DNA of 64,000 nucleotides, from positions 62,001 to 126,000 of the forward strand of contig CANLEE010000008.1 in NCBI GenBank assembly GCA_947489585.1, given 5' to 3'. Below the pieces are notes generated by a model that saw only the letters and a list, made by a program, of their open reading frames with translations, ran no database searches and had not been told where the DNA came from. A program made the position numbers and the translations under genes. Source of the DNA: an uncultured Psychroserpens sp. Its GTDB lineage: Bacteria > Bacteroidota > Bacteroidia > Flavobacteriales > Flavobacteriaceae. Positions 33,824 to 41,713 of the stretch are shown piece after piece (the first letter of the stretch is position 1; each line of letters begins with the position of its first letter).

Positions 33824-34921
33824 ATGAAGCGTTTTATAGCTTACTTTTTTGGCTTGTTTTGTGTGTGTTCTTTTGCTCAGGAAAAAGACCCTAATCTATT
33901 TACCTTAGATGCCAACTTTTTCTATGGAACGGTTTTAGAACACAACCCTGATATCTCACACCTGATTACAGATCATCCCACAGGATTGATTTTAAGCTAC
34001 AATAAAAAAACATACGGATTTAAGGAATGGGAAAGTCGCTATAATTATCCAGATTGGGGGGTTTCGTTTGTTTATCAGAACATGAAAAATGAAACTCTTG
34101 GTGAGAATTATGGTCTATATGCGCACTATAACTTTTATTTTTTCAAACGGCATTTAAATTTCAGATTAGGCCAAGGAATTGCTTACACTACAAATCCGTA
34201 TGATAAGGTTGAGAATTTTAGAAATAATGCTTATGGTTCAGATTTGTTGAGTTCAACCTATCTGATGTTGAATTACAAAAAAGAAAATATAGTTAAGGGT
34301 TTTGGTATACAAGCAGGTATTTCAATTGTGCATTATTCTAATGCAAATTTTAGGGCGCCAAATACATCAACTAATACATTTGCGTTTAATATAGGAACCA
34401 ATTATTTGTTTGATTATCACAAAGAACCTGAATATATCGCTTCTTCCGATGAAAAAACATATAAAGAGAGCATCAAGTTTAATTTTGCGTTTAGAACAGG
34501 TGTTAATGAAAGTGATATTATTGATATGGGGCAATTTCCATTTTATATAGTATCGGCTTATGCAGATAAACGGTTAAATCGAAAAAGTGCCATACAGTTA
34601 GGGACAGATGTTTTCTTTTCAAAGTTTTTAGAAGAATTGATTTATTTTTATTCTGTAGCATTTCCTGAACGCAATATTTCTGGTGATGAAGATTGGAAGC
34701 GTGTTGGTGTTTTTGTTGGTCATGAGTTGTTTATTAATAAAATGTCCTTCATTACACAATTGGGTTATTACGTGTATTATCCATACGATTTTGAAGGCCA
34801 AGTTTATAACAGAATAGGATTAAAACGTTATTTTGGAGATAAATTTTTTGGTGCAATTACCTTAAAATCGCATGGTGCTAAAGCAGAAGCTGTTGAATTT
34901 GGAATAGGTGTTAGATTATGA
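33824..34921 (+). CDS. Acyloxyacyl hydrolase (PagL-like lipid A 3-O-deacylase)
   Basis: A protein of 365 residues with signal peptide MKRFIAYFFGLFCVCSFAQ. The outer-membrane beta-barrel pattern includes the PagL-type active site HYSNANFRAPN at about residue 170 (His and Ser two apart, then Asn). The end, GIGVRL, is typical of barrel proteins. PagL enzymes remove a 3-O acyl chain from lipid A. Here the protein is roughly twice the length of PagL, with extra strands on both sides. It overlaps the next gene by 4 bp (ATGA). Confidence 0.78.
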   Translation: MKRFIAYFFGLFCVCSFAQEKDPNLFTLDANFFYGTVLEHNPDISHLITDHPTGLILSYNKKTYGFKEWESRYNYPDWGVSFVYQNMKNETLGENYGLYAHYNFYFFKRHLNFRLGQGIAYTTNPYDKVENFRNNAYGSDLLSSTYLMLNYKKENIVKGFGIQAGISIVHYSNANFRAPNTSTNTFAFNIGTNYLFDYHKEPEYIASSDEKTYKESIKFNFAFRTGVNESDIIDMGQFPFYIVSAYADKRLNRKSAIQLGTDVFFSKFLEELIYFYSVAFPERNISGDEDWKRVGVFVGHELFINKMSFITQLGYYVYYPYDFEGQVYNRIGLKRYFGDKFFGAITLKSHGAKAEAVEFGIGVRL

Positions 34922-35667
34922 AAAAAGGACTATATGTCATATTAGCAATTGTATTATTTTCTTGTAATGGAGAAAATGTACCTAACTGTTTTCAGAATGC
35001 TGGTGATCTCATTGAAAAAGAGTTTGAAGTAGATGTCTTTACTGAGATTACAACGTTTCCACGTATAGAACTAATTGTTACTGATGCACCAACTCAAAAA
35101 GTGACTGTGCAAACGGGTGAATATTTGATGGATGATATAGATGTACGAGTAGAAAATGGCCGTTTGAAATTATACAACAATAATGCTTGCAATATTACAA
35201 GAGATTATGGTATTACTAAGGTGTTTGTTAGTGCGCCAAACCTTACTGAAATTAGAAATGGATCTGGTTTTCCTGTAAGGAGTGAAGGGCTTATAACTTA
35301 CGATACCTTAACATTGATTTCTGAAGATTTTAACGAAGAAGACGCCGTCAATACAGATGGCAATTTTTATATGGAAGTCGATTGTAACTCTATGACCATC
35401 GCAGTTAATAATTTGTCTACCGTATTTATAGATGGTGAAGTTGATAATTTATTTGTGGGATATTATTCTGGTGACGCACGTTTTGAAGGTCGTGATTTAA
35501 TAGCACAAAATGTTGATATTTTTCAGCGTAGCAGTAATGATATGATTATTAATGCACAGCAATCCATTACTGGTGAAATTAGAAGTACAGGAGATGTTAT
35601 TTTAGTGAACATGCCTCCTATGGTTGAAGTGGAACAGTTTTATACGGGTAGGTTAATTTTTGAATAA
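34918..35667 (+). CDS. Lipoprotein with head GIN (DUF2807) domain
   Basis: A protein of 249 residues. The N-terminus MKKGLYVILAIVLFSC followed by NGE has a lipobox. The body is a beta-helix-like DUF2807 domain (FTEITTFPRIELIVTDAPTQ, VRVENGRLKLYNNN, VFVSAPNLTEIRNGSG). Such proteins are surface or adhesin-head-like with no known enzyme activity. ATGA overlap with the acyloxyacyl hydrolase gene means one transcript. It ends 1 bp before the convergent gldA stop. Confidence 0.82.
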   Translation: MKKGLYVILAIVLFSCNGENVPNCFQNAGDLIEKEFEVDVFTEITTFPRIELIVTDAPTQKVTVQTGEYLMDDIDVRVENGRLKLYNNNACNITRDYGITKVFVSAPNLTEIRNGSGFPVRSEGLITYDTLTLISEDFNEEDAVNTDGNFYMEVDCNSMTIAVNNLSTVFIDGEVDNLFVGYYSGDARFEGRDLIAQNVDIFQRSSNDMIINAQQSITGEIRSTGDVILVNMPPMVEVEQFYTGRLIFE

Positions 35668-35668
35668 A

Positions 35669-36565
35669 TTATTTTGAAGTTAGTTCTCTAAACAAGCTTT
35701 CCAAACTTGCATTTTTCTGATTGAGTTGAAGAATTTTTAATTCATTATCATGAGCAAAATCAAACACATGTGAACGCATGTCCTCAGCAGTTGAAAAGGT
35801 AATCTCATACACAAAATCATGTGTGTTCTTAACGGTTTTGACGTTAGGTAATTTTAGTAGAAAAGCGTCTTCAACACGATAGTCAAACTCTACAATAACA
35901 GTTTGTTCTTTATCATCACGCAATTCTTTTAGTTTTTTATCGGCAACAATTTGTCCTTTATTTATAATAATAACGCGATCACAAATGGCTTCTACTTCTT
36001 GCATAATATGTGTTGACAAAAATACTGTTTTGTCTTTACCAATATTCTTGATGAGGTGTCTAATGTCTACCAATTGGTTTGGGTCTAATCCTGTTGTTGG
36101 TTCATCTAAAATTAATACCGAAGGATTATGTAACAACGCATTAGCCAATCCAACACGTTGCCGATACCCTTTGGATAATTGGCCAATTTTTTTGTGAGCT
36201 TCTGGTGTTAATCCTGTTAATTGGATCACATCATTAATTCTAGATTTTGAGGTGTTATATATACCTGCATTGAAAGCTAGATATTCTTTGACGTACATAT
36301 CTAGATATAAAGGGTTATGCTCGGGTAAATAACCAACATTATTTTGTACCTCTTGTTTATTAGATTCAACATTAAAACCACTTACTTTAGCGACACCTTC
36401 GCTGGCATTGATATAAGTGGTTAGGATTTTCATTAGTGTTGATTTTCCTGCGCCATTTGGTCCTAAAAATCCAACAATTTCTCCTGTATTTACAGAAAAA
36501 GAAATATTATTTAGTGCCTTTTGTTCACCATATAATTTAGATATGTTTTCAACCTCAATAGACAT
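35669..36565 (-). CDS. gldA: ABC transporter ATP-binding protein GldA (gliding motility)
   Basis: A protein of 298 residues. Walker A GPNGAGKST (about 35), signature QLSKGYRQRVGLANALLHNP, Walker B VLILDEPTTGLDPNQ, H-loop LSTHIMQE. The C-terminal ~80 residues match GldA-type ATPases as I remember them (LLKLPNVKTVKN...SLESLFRELTS). GldA works with GldF and GldG in Bacteroidota gliding; those genes are not in this window. Alone and convergent to the lipoprotein gene. Confidence 0.87.
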   Translation of the reverse strand: MSIEVENISKLYGEQKALNNISFSVNTGEIVGFLGPNGAGKSTLMKILTTYINASEGVAKVSGFNVESNKQEVQNNVGYLPEHNPLYLDMYVKEYLAFNAGIYNTSKSRINDVIQLTGLTPEAHKKIGQLSKGYRQRVGLANALLHNPSVLILDEPTTGLDPNQLVDIRHLIKNIGKDKTVFLSTHIMQEVEAICDRVIIINKGQIVADKKLKELRDDKEQTVIVEFDYRVEDAFLLKLPNVKTVKNTHDFVYEITFSTAEDMRSHVFDFAHDNELKILQLNQKNASLESLFRELTSK

Positions 36566-36669
36566 ATATCAATTTATTTATTCAAAAATAGTAATAATTA
36601 CTAATGACCTGCTTTAAATTAAGAATTCTTTAAAACTGAAACGAAAAACTCAAAAATATGTTATAACAA

Positions 36670-36700
36670 TTTTGATTTCTTAAAATAATAATTACATTAG
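36670..36700 (+). promoter_or_regulatory. Promoter of the pheA leader
   Basis: TTTTG (36670-36674) and TACATTAG (36693-36700; one mismatch to TAnnTTTG) are 18 bp apart. The transcript would start near 36706, just before the leader peptide ATG at 36717. Confidence 0.5.
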
Positions 36701-36716
36701 CACCTCAATTAAGTAT

Positions 36717-36770
36717 ATGAATACATTAAATCATACATATTATAACTGGTTTTATTTCTTTTTTAGCTAA
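36717..36770 (+). CDS. Aromatic leader peptide of the pheA attenuator
   Basis: A 17-codon frame reading MNTLNHTYYNWFYFFFS. Eight of 17 residues are aromatic, including four Phe, three Tyr and one Trp, and its stop is followed by a strong terminator that ends at the pheA start codon. This is the classical layout of translation-coupled attenuation, in which ribosome stalling at Phe or Tyr codons reports low charged tRNA. The codons at 36758-36775 can also fold into a hairpin (CTTTTTT/AAAAGAG around AGCT), a possible pause or competing stem. Confidence 0.7.
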   Translation: MNTLNHTYYNWFYFFFS

Positions 36771-36818
36771 AAGAGAGAGGCGTTATATGTATAGTTTATT
36801 CAAAATAAATTTAATATG

Positions 36819-36846
36819 AGTCTCGATGCAAATCGAGACTTTTTTT
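36819..36846 (+). terminator. Attenuator terminator abutting the pheA start codon
   Basis: A perfect 9-bp stem AGTCTCGAT / ATCGAGACT with a GCAA loop, followed by six T residues; the pheA ATG begins at the next base (36847). It must be read through for pheA to be expressed. The only obvious antiterminator partner for TCTC is the GAGAGAG run near 36773-36779, which is short, so the alternative fold remains open. Confidence 0.8.
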
Positions 36847-37674
36847 ATGATAAAATCGGTAGCCATACAAGGAATAAAAGGGTCATTCCATCATATTGTG
36901 TCACAGCAATTTTTTGATGGTAGTGTCAATGCTAAAGAATGTTTAACATTTGATGGTGTGGTAGATTGTATTCTTAATAAAGAGACCGACGCAGCAATTA
37001 TGGCTATTGAGAATTCTATTGCGGGTTCTATTATTCCAAACTATGCATTAATTGATAGTCATAACCTGCATATTGTAGGTGAGCATTATTTAGATATTCA
37101 ACATCATTTAATGGCTTTGCCAAATCAAACTATTAAAGATATTAAGGAGGTTTACTCGCATCCAATGGCATTGTTACAATGTAAGGCGTTTTTTAAGCAG
37201 TATCCACATATTAAACTTATAGAAGATAAAGATACAGCCGAAGTAGCACAGCGTATTCAAAAGTATCAAACTAAGAATATTGCGGCAATAGCCTCTAGAT
37301 TGGCAGCACAATTATTTGAACTTGATATCATTTCAGAAAGTATTCAAACTATAAAACATAATGAAACACGATTTGTGGTGGTAAAAACTAAAAACTCTGA
37401 AATTTCCGAAGACCAAATCAATAAGGCATCGGTAAAATTTGAATTAGACCATAAAAGAGGAAGTTTAGCGACTATTTTAAACGTATTAAGTGATTGTAAG
37501 TTAAATTTAACAAAGATACAATCACTCCCAAAAATTGAAACACCTTGGAAGTATGCTTTTTTTGTGGATTTAACTTTTGAAACTTATAAAGATTTCGAAA
37601 AAGCTAAATCTATTATGGCAATTATGGCTTTAGGTTTTAAAGTGCTGGGAGAATATAAAAATGCAAGATTATGA
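36847..37674 (+). CDS. pheA: Prephenate dehydratase
   Basis: The ATG at 36847 (MIKSVAIQGIKGSFHHIVS) gives 275 residues; the longer frame from 36826 starts inside the terminator stem. Signatures: IMAIENSIAGSIIPNYALID (about 45-64), VYSHPMALLQCKAFF, AAIASRLAAQLFEL, the catalytic TRFVVVK (about 180), and a C-terminal ACT domain with HKRGSLATILNVLSDCKLNLTKIQS landmarks. It has no chorismate mutase domain; that activity is fused to the DAHP synthase at 39739. It makes phenylpyruvate from prephenate and heads the aromatic operon. Confidence 0.95.
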   Translation: MIKSVAIQGIKGSFHHIVSQQFFDGSVNAKECLTFDGVVDCILNKETDAAIMAIENSIAGSIIPNYALIDSHNLHIVGEHYLDIQHHLMALPNQTIKDIKEVYSHPMALLQCKAFFKQYPHIKLIEDKDTAEVAQRIQKYQTKNIAAIASRLAAQLFELDIISESIQTIKHNETRFVVVKTKNSEISEDQINKASVKFELDHKRGSLATILNVLSDCKLNLTKIQSLPKIETPWKYAFFVDLTFETYKDFEKAKSIMAIMALGFKVLGEYKNARL

Positions 37675-38816
37675 TACAGGTTGCTAACCGATTACAAAAC
37701 GTTGAAGAATACTACTTTTCTAAAAAATTAAGAGAGGTTGGTGTATTGAAATCTCAAGGTAAGCCAATTATCAATTTGGGGATTGGTAGTCCCGATTTGA
37801 ATCCACCTGAACGTGTGCTTAATGCCTTGGTTGAAACGTTCAATGAAGATGGCGCACACAAGTATCAAAGTTATCAAGGTATTCCTGAGTTGAGACAAGC
37901 AATTGCGGGGTTTTATAAGCGACATTTTAATGTGCCTTTGAGCCCGTTAACAGAAGTACTTCCGCTCATGGGAAGTAAGGAGGGAATTTTACATATCTCT
38001 ATGGCGTTTTTAAATGAAGGTGATGAAGTATTAATTCCTAACCCTGGATATCCAACATACAAATCGGTAACCAATTTGGTTGGAGCAACACCAGTATTTT
38101 ATGATTTAACCGAAGCAAATAATTGGCTGCCAGACTTAGTTGAACTAGAGAAAAGAGGTTTAGAAAATGTAAAATTAATGTGGGTAAATTATCCACATAT
38201 GCCAACTGGAGCTCAAGCTACAAATAAACTATTTGAAGATTTAATCACGTTCGCTAAGCGTAATGATATATTGATTGTTAACGACAATCCGTACAGTTTT
38301 ATTCTAAATAAATACCCAAGAAGTATTTTAAAATACCAAGGTGCTTCTGATGTATGTCTAGAACTAAACTCGCTTAGTAAAACGTTTAATATGGCTGGTT
38401 GGCGTGTTGGAATGTTACTTGGAAATCCCGAGTATATCAAAGCAGTTTTACGCGTTAAAAGTAATATGGATTCTGGAATGTTTTTAGGAATTCAGAAAGG
38501 CGCAATTGAAGCATTGAATTGTTCTGATATGTGGTTTTTAAGTTTAAATAGTGTGTATGAACAACGCCGAGAAATTGTATGGAAAATTGTTGAAGCATTG
38601 AATTGTACTTATGATAAAACGGCTACAGGGTTATTTGTTTGGGCAAAACTACCAGATCATATAGATGCTGAAGATTACATTGATTTAATATTGAAAGAAA
38701 AGTCAGTTTTCATTACTCCAGGAACCATTTTTGGAAGTAACGGAAATAGATATATAAGACTATCGCTTTGTGCACCTCAAGACCAACTTGAAGATGCATT
38801 AGCAAGATTGAAATAA
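37671..38816 (+). CDS. PLP-dependent aminotransferase, class I/II (probable aromatic aminotransferase)
   Basis: A protein of 381 residues. Signatures: INLGIGSPDLNPPERVLNAL, YQSYQGIPELRQAIAGFY, PNPGYPTYKSV, NDNPYSFILN, and the PLP lysine in LNSLSKTFNMAGWRVGM at about residue 236. It overlaps pheA by 4 bp (ATGA) and is followed by tyrA, so it probably transaminates phenylpyruvate and 4-hydroxyphenylpyruvate. The sequence alone does not exclude aspartate or diaminopimelate-type substrates. Confidence 0.88.
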   Translation: MIQVANRLQNVEEYYFSKKLREVGVLKSQGKPIINLGIGSPDLNPPERVLNALVETFNEDGAHKYQSYQGIPELRQAIAGFYKRHFNVPLSPLTEVLPLMGSKEGILHISMAFLNEGDEVLIPNPGYPTYKSVTNLVGATPVFYDLTEANNWLPDLVELEKRGLENVKLMWVNYPHMPTGAQATNKLFEDLITFAKRNDILIVNDNPYSFILNKYPRSILKYQGASDVCLELNSLSKTFNMAGWRVGMLLGNPEYIKAVLRVKSNMDSGMFLGIQKGAIEALNCSDMWFLSLNSVYEQRREIVWKIVEALNCTYDKTATGLFVWAKLPDHIDAEDYIDLILKEKSVFITPGTIFGSNGNRYIRLSLCAPQDQLEDALARLK

Positions 38817-38818
38817 AC

Positions 38819-39670
38819 ATGAATAGAATATACATCATAGGCGTAGGATTAATTGGCGGTAGCTTGGCATTAGACATTAAGTCGCATAATGCACATGCAA
38901 AAGTCTACGGAATTGATTCTAATGAGAAACATTTAGAAGAAGCGCTTCAACTCAATATTATTGATGAGAAAGCCACCTATGAAAATTTAAAAGATGCCGA
39001 TTTAGTTGTGCTTTCAATCCCTGTAGATAAGGCTGTTGTAGAGTTGCCTAAAATACTAGATACGATTTCAGATAATGCATTGGTTATTGATGTAGGTTCT
39101 ACCAAGCTTCCAGTTTGTAAAGCTGTTGAAAATCACGAAAAACGTCGAAATTTTTTAGCAACACACCCTATTGCTGGTACAGAGTTTTCTGGACCAAAAG
39201 CTGCTATTCATCATTTATTTCAGAAGAAAACGAATATCATTTGTGAGGTTGAAAAAACAACATTCAAATTGCAAGAGAAAGCTTTACAGATATTTTCAGA
39301 CTTAGGTATGCGTATTCGCTATATGAATCCTGAAGCTCATGATAAACATATTGCTTATGTGTCGCATTTGTCACATATTAGTTCATTCATGTTAGGTAAG
39401 ACAGTTATTGAAAAGGAAAAGAATGAACGCGATATTTTTGATATGGCAGGCAGTGGTTTTGAGAGTACAGTGCGTCTGGCAAAAAGTTCTCCAGCAATGT
39501 GGGCTCCTATTTTTAAACAAAATAGAACAAATGTTATTGAGACACTTGATGAGTATATCAATAATTTAAAACAGTTTAAAGCATTGATGGAAGCCGATAA
39601 TTTTGAGGAGATATATAATGAAATGAAAAGTACAAATCATATAAAAGATATTTTAAACGGAATACAATAA
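38819..39670 (+). CDS. tyrA: Prephenate dehydrogenase
   Basis: A protein of 283 residues. NAD-binding IYIIGVGLIGGSLALDIK at the start; then LVVLSIPVDKAV, DVGSTK, and the prephenate site ATHPIAGTEFSGP with HDKHIAYVSHLSH. It oxidatively decarboxylates prephenate to 4-hydroxyphenylpyruvate. No ACT domain is seen. It starts 2 bp after the aminotransferase gene. Confidence 0.95.
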   Translation: MNRIYIIGVGLIGGSLALDIKSHNAHAKVYGIDSNEKHLEEALQLNIIDEKATYENLKDADLVVLSIPVDKAVVELPKILDTISDNALVIDVGSTKLPVCKAVENHEKRRNFLATHPIAGTEFSGPKAAIHHLFQKKTNIICEVEKTTFKLQEKALQIFSDLGMRIRYMNPEAHDKHIAYVSHLSHISSFMLGKTVIEKEKNERDIFDMAGSGFESTVRLAKSSPAMWAPIFKQNRTNVIETLDEYINNLKQFKALMEADNFEEIYNEMKSTNHIKDILNGIQ

Positions 39671-39738
39671 AAATGTGAGGTCTAACGTGTGCACTGAATC
39701 TAGTTGAAGTGTAGTCGAGATCTATTTAGTAGATAATT

Positions 39739-40821
39739 ATGGAAAACAAAAAAGAAATGAGAACATGGTTAGATGATTTAGGGTTAAATCATCCATTAGT
39801 AATTGCAGGGCCATGTAGTGCAGAAACCGAAGATCAAGTATTAAAAATAGCTCATGAGCTTAAAGATACAGATGTTAATTATTACAGAGCTGGTATTTGG
39901 AAACCTAGAACACGTCCTGGGAATTTTGAAGGCGTAGGTGCTTTAGGATTGAAATGGTTGCAAAAGGTTAAAGAAGAGACAGGTTTAAAAACGGCGACTG
40001 AGGTTGCTAATAGAACCCATGTCGAGTTAGCTTTAGAGCATGATATTGATTTATTATGGATAGGCGCACGTTCAACAGTAAGCCCTTTTATAATGCAAGA
40101 GATTGCTGATGCATTAAAAGGAACAGATAAAACGGTATTAGTTAAGAATCCTGTAAATCCAGATTTAGCCTTATGGTTAGGTGGTATTGAACGCTTATAT
40201 TCTGCAGGAATTAAAAATTTAGGAGCAATACATAGAGGATTTTCAACTTATGAGAAATCTAAATATAGAAATATTCCAGAATGGCAATTGGCAATTGAAT
40301 TTCAAAATAGATTTCCAGATTTGCCTCTAATTAATGATCCGTCACATATTACAGGTAAACGCGATATGATTTTTGATGTCTCTCAAACCGCTTTGGATCT
40401 TAATTTTGATGGATTGATGATTGAAACACATACAGATCCAGATAGCGCATGGAGTGATGCTGCACAGCAAGTCACACCAGATACCTTGGTTCAAATAATG
40501 CAGGATTTAAGAATTAGAAAAGAATCAGATCCAGAAGCAGAATACAATAAGGAACTTAATAACTTAAGAGCACAAATAGATGTGGTAGATAATCAGATTA
40601 TTGAGTTGTTAGGAAAACGAATGAAAGTAGCTGATGGTATTGGAGGTCTAAAAAAACAAAAGAACGTTGCTGTTTTACAGAGCAAGCGTTGGAACGAAAT
40701 TTTAGGAAAAATGGTCTTAGAAGGTGAAGAAAGAGGACTAAGTGAAGAGTTTATCTTACGTATGTTTAAAGCAATTCACCAAGAATCGATTAACCATCAA
40801 GAAAAGATTATTAACGGATAA
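39739..40821 (+). CDS. DAHP synthase fused to chorismate mutase
   Basis: A protein of 360 residues. Residues 1-260 form a DAHP synthase of the AroAbeta type (VIAGPCSAETEDQV, YYRAGIWKPRTRPGNFEG, KTATEVANRTHV, LINDPSHITGKRD, DGLMIETHTDPDSAWSDA). Residues about 270-355 form an AroQ-type chorismate mutase (LNNLRAQIDVVDNQIIELLGKRM landmarks, LQSKRWNEIL). It catalyses the first step of the shikimate pathway and the branch to prephenate, and so completes the set pheA-aminotransferase-tyrA. Fusion may allow feedback by prephenate, as known for such fusions. Confidence 0.95.
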   Translation: MENKKEMRTWLDDLGLNHPLVIAGPCSAETEDQVLKIAHELKDTDVNYYRAGIWKPRTRPGNFEGVGALGLKWLQKVKEETGLKTATEVANRTHVELALEHDIDLLWIGARSTVSPFIMQEIADALKGTDKTVLVKNPVNPDLALWLGGIERLYSAGIKNLGAIHRGFSTYEKSKYRNIPEWQLAIEFQNRFPDLPLINDPSHITGKRDMIFDVSQTALDLNFDGLMIETHTDPDSAWSDAAQQVTPDTLVQIMQDLRIRKESDPEAEYNKELNNLRAQIDVVDNQIIELLGKRMKVADGIGGLKKQKNVAVLQSKRWNEILGKMVLEGEERGLSEEFILRMFKAIHQESINHQEKIING

Positions 40822-40825
40822 AAAT

Positions 40826-40856
40826 AAAAAGCCTCACAGTTTTGTGAGGCTTTTTT
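40826..40856 (+). terminator. Intrinsic terminator of the aromatic operon
   Basis: A stem of 8 G/C-rich and 5 A/T pairs (AAAAAGCCTCACA with TGTGAGGCTTTTT) around a GTTT loop, followed by T residues. It ends the unit from pheA to the DAHP synthase. Confidence 0.88.
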
Positions 40857-40922
40857 ATATCATTTCACTCAGTGAGATGTATGGTTCACTCATTGTCGGT
40901 TTCAGTTTATTGTAGTTTCGTT

Positions 40923-40930
40923 TAGGTTTG
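40923..40930 (+). promoter_or_regulatory. -7 promoter box (TAGGTTTG) of the T9SS cargo gene
   Basis: TAGGTTTG fits TAnnTTTG, 27 bases before the start codon at 40958; no clear -33 element. Confidence 0.4.
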
Positions 40931-40957
40931 ATTCTGAAACCAAACACATTCAAAATT

Positions 40958-41620
40958 ATGAAATCACTATTACTATTCTTCGCAACACTATTTACTATAT
41001 CGTCTTTTGGGCAGCGTGTTATTAAAGGCTCAATATCAGATACAACTAAACCATTGCCATTTGCAAACGTCATTGTTAAAAATACATCTAAAGGTGTGTT
41101 TACTGATGACTTCGGAAACTTCGCTATTGAAGTAAAGCCAACAGACATCTTGCAAATCTCGTATTTAGGTTATAAGACAAAAGAGATTCTCGTTGGAAAG
41201 CAAATAGAACTCAAAGTTGTTTTAGATGATTATGAAGAACTAGACGAAGTTGTTATTATTGGGTATCAATTTCATTCGATTTGTAGAAGTACGAACTGTG
41301 TTTTCACAACAATTATTTGTGAATGCGATGGTGAGGAAGACTCAATTGAAAATAAAACATCTCCACAAGAATCAGAAATAATTAAGCTTTATCCAAACCC
41401 ATCAAAAGATGGAATCTTCAACATAAAACTTCTAGAAAATATTTCCGAAGTGAATATCAATGTTGCTGATATAACAGGTCGTATTATTTTTAACATAACA
41501 CACAAGAGAATCAATTCGAGCATTGTTGTTGATTTGACTAATCAGCCATCAGGTATGTACATTATCAATGTCGCTTCTAATGGCACGCAAATTGCTTCTA
41601 AAAAAGCGATTAGAATTTAG
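40958..41620 (+). CDS. Secreted protein: carboxypeptidase-like regulatory domain plus T9SS type A sorting domain
   Basis: The ATG at 40958 (MKSLLLFFATLFTISSFGQ) gives a signal peptide and 220 residues. Residues about 20-95 form a carboxypeptidase-regulatory-like domain (KGSISDTTKPLPFANVIV, DDFGNFAIEV, ISYLGYKTKEI) ending in DEVVIIGYQ, the sequence that normally leads into a TonB receptor plug. A short Cys-rich linker with CRSTNC and CEC follows (about 105-125), and then a Por-secretion sorting domain (KLYPNPSKDGIFNIKLLEN, PSGMYIINV, KKAIRI). It looks like the N-terminal piece of a receptor joined to a secretion tail. Function unknown. Confidence 0.77.
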   Translation: MKSLLLFFATLFTISSFGQRVIKGSISDTTKPLPFANVIVKNTSKGVFTDDFGNFAIEVKPTDILQISYLGYKTKEILVGKQIELKVVLDDYEELDEVVIIGYQFHSICRSTNCVFTTIICECDGEEDSIENKTSPQESEIIKLYPNPSKDGIFNIKLLENISEVNINVADITGRIIFNITHKRINSSIVVDLTNQPSGMYIINVASNGTQIASKKAIRI

Positions 41621-41636
41621 ATTTTGGCTCAAAATA

Positions 41637-41666
41637 TTTGAAAGGTCAATTAAAATTCTATTTTTG
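41637..41666 (+). promoter_or_regulatory. Promoter of the secreted protein gene at 41714
   Basis: TTTG (41637-41640) and TATTTTTG (41659-41666) are 18 bp apart and fit the Bacteroidota -33 and -7 elements. The start codon follows 47 bases later. Confidence 0.55.
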
Positions 41667-41713
41667 CTAGCGAAAGAAAATACTTTCAACATCAACAACT
41701 AGATAATATATTT

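Noticed and set aside
36787..36819. Second leader peptide (10 codons) between the aromatic leader and pheA
   Set aside because: Only one Tyr and one Phe, and its stop overlaps the terminator stem; chance is likely.
39692..39711. Hairpin CACT...AGTG between tyrA and the DAHP synthase gene
   Set aside because: Only four pairs with a 12-base loop; possibly a decayed repeat but not enough to call.
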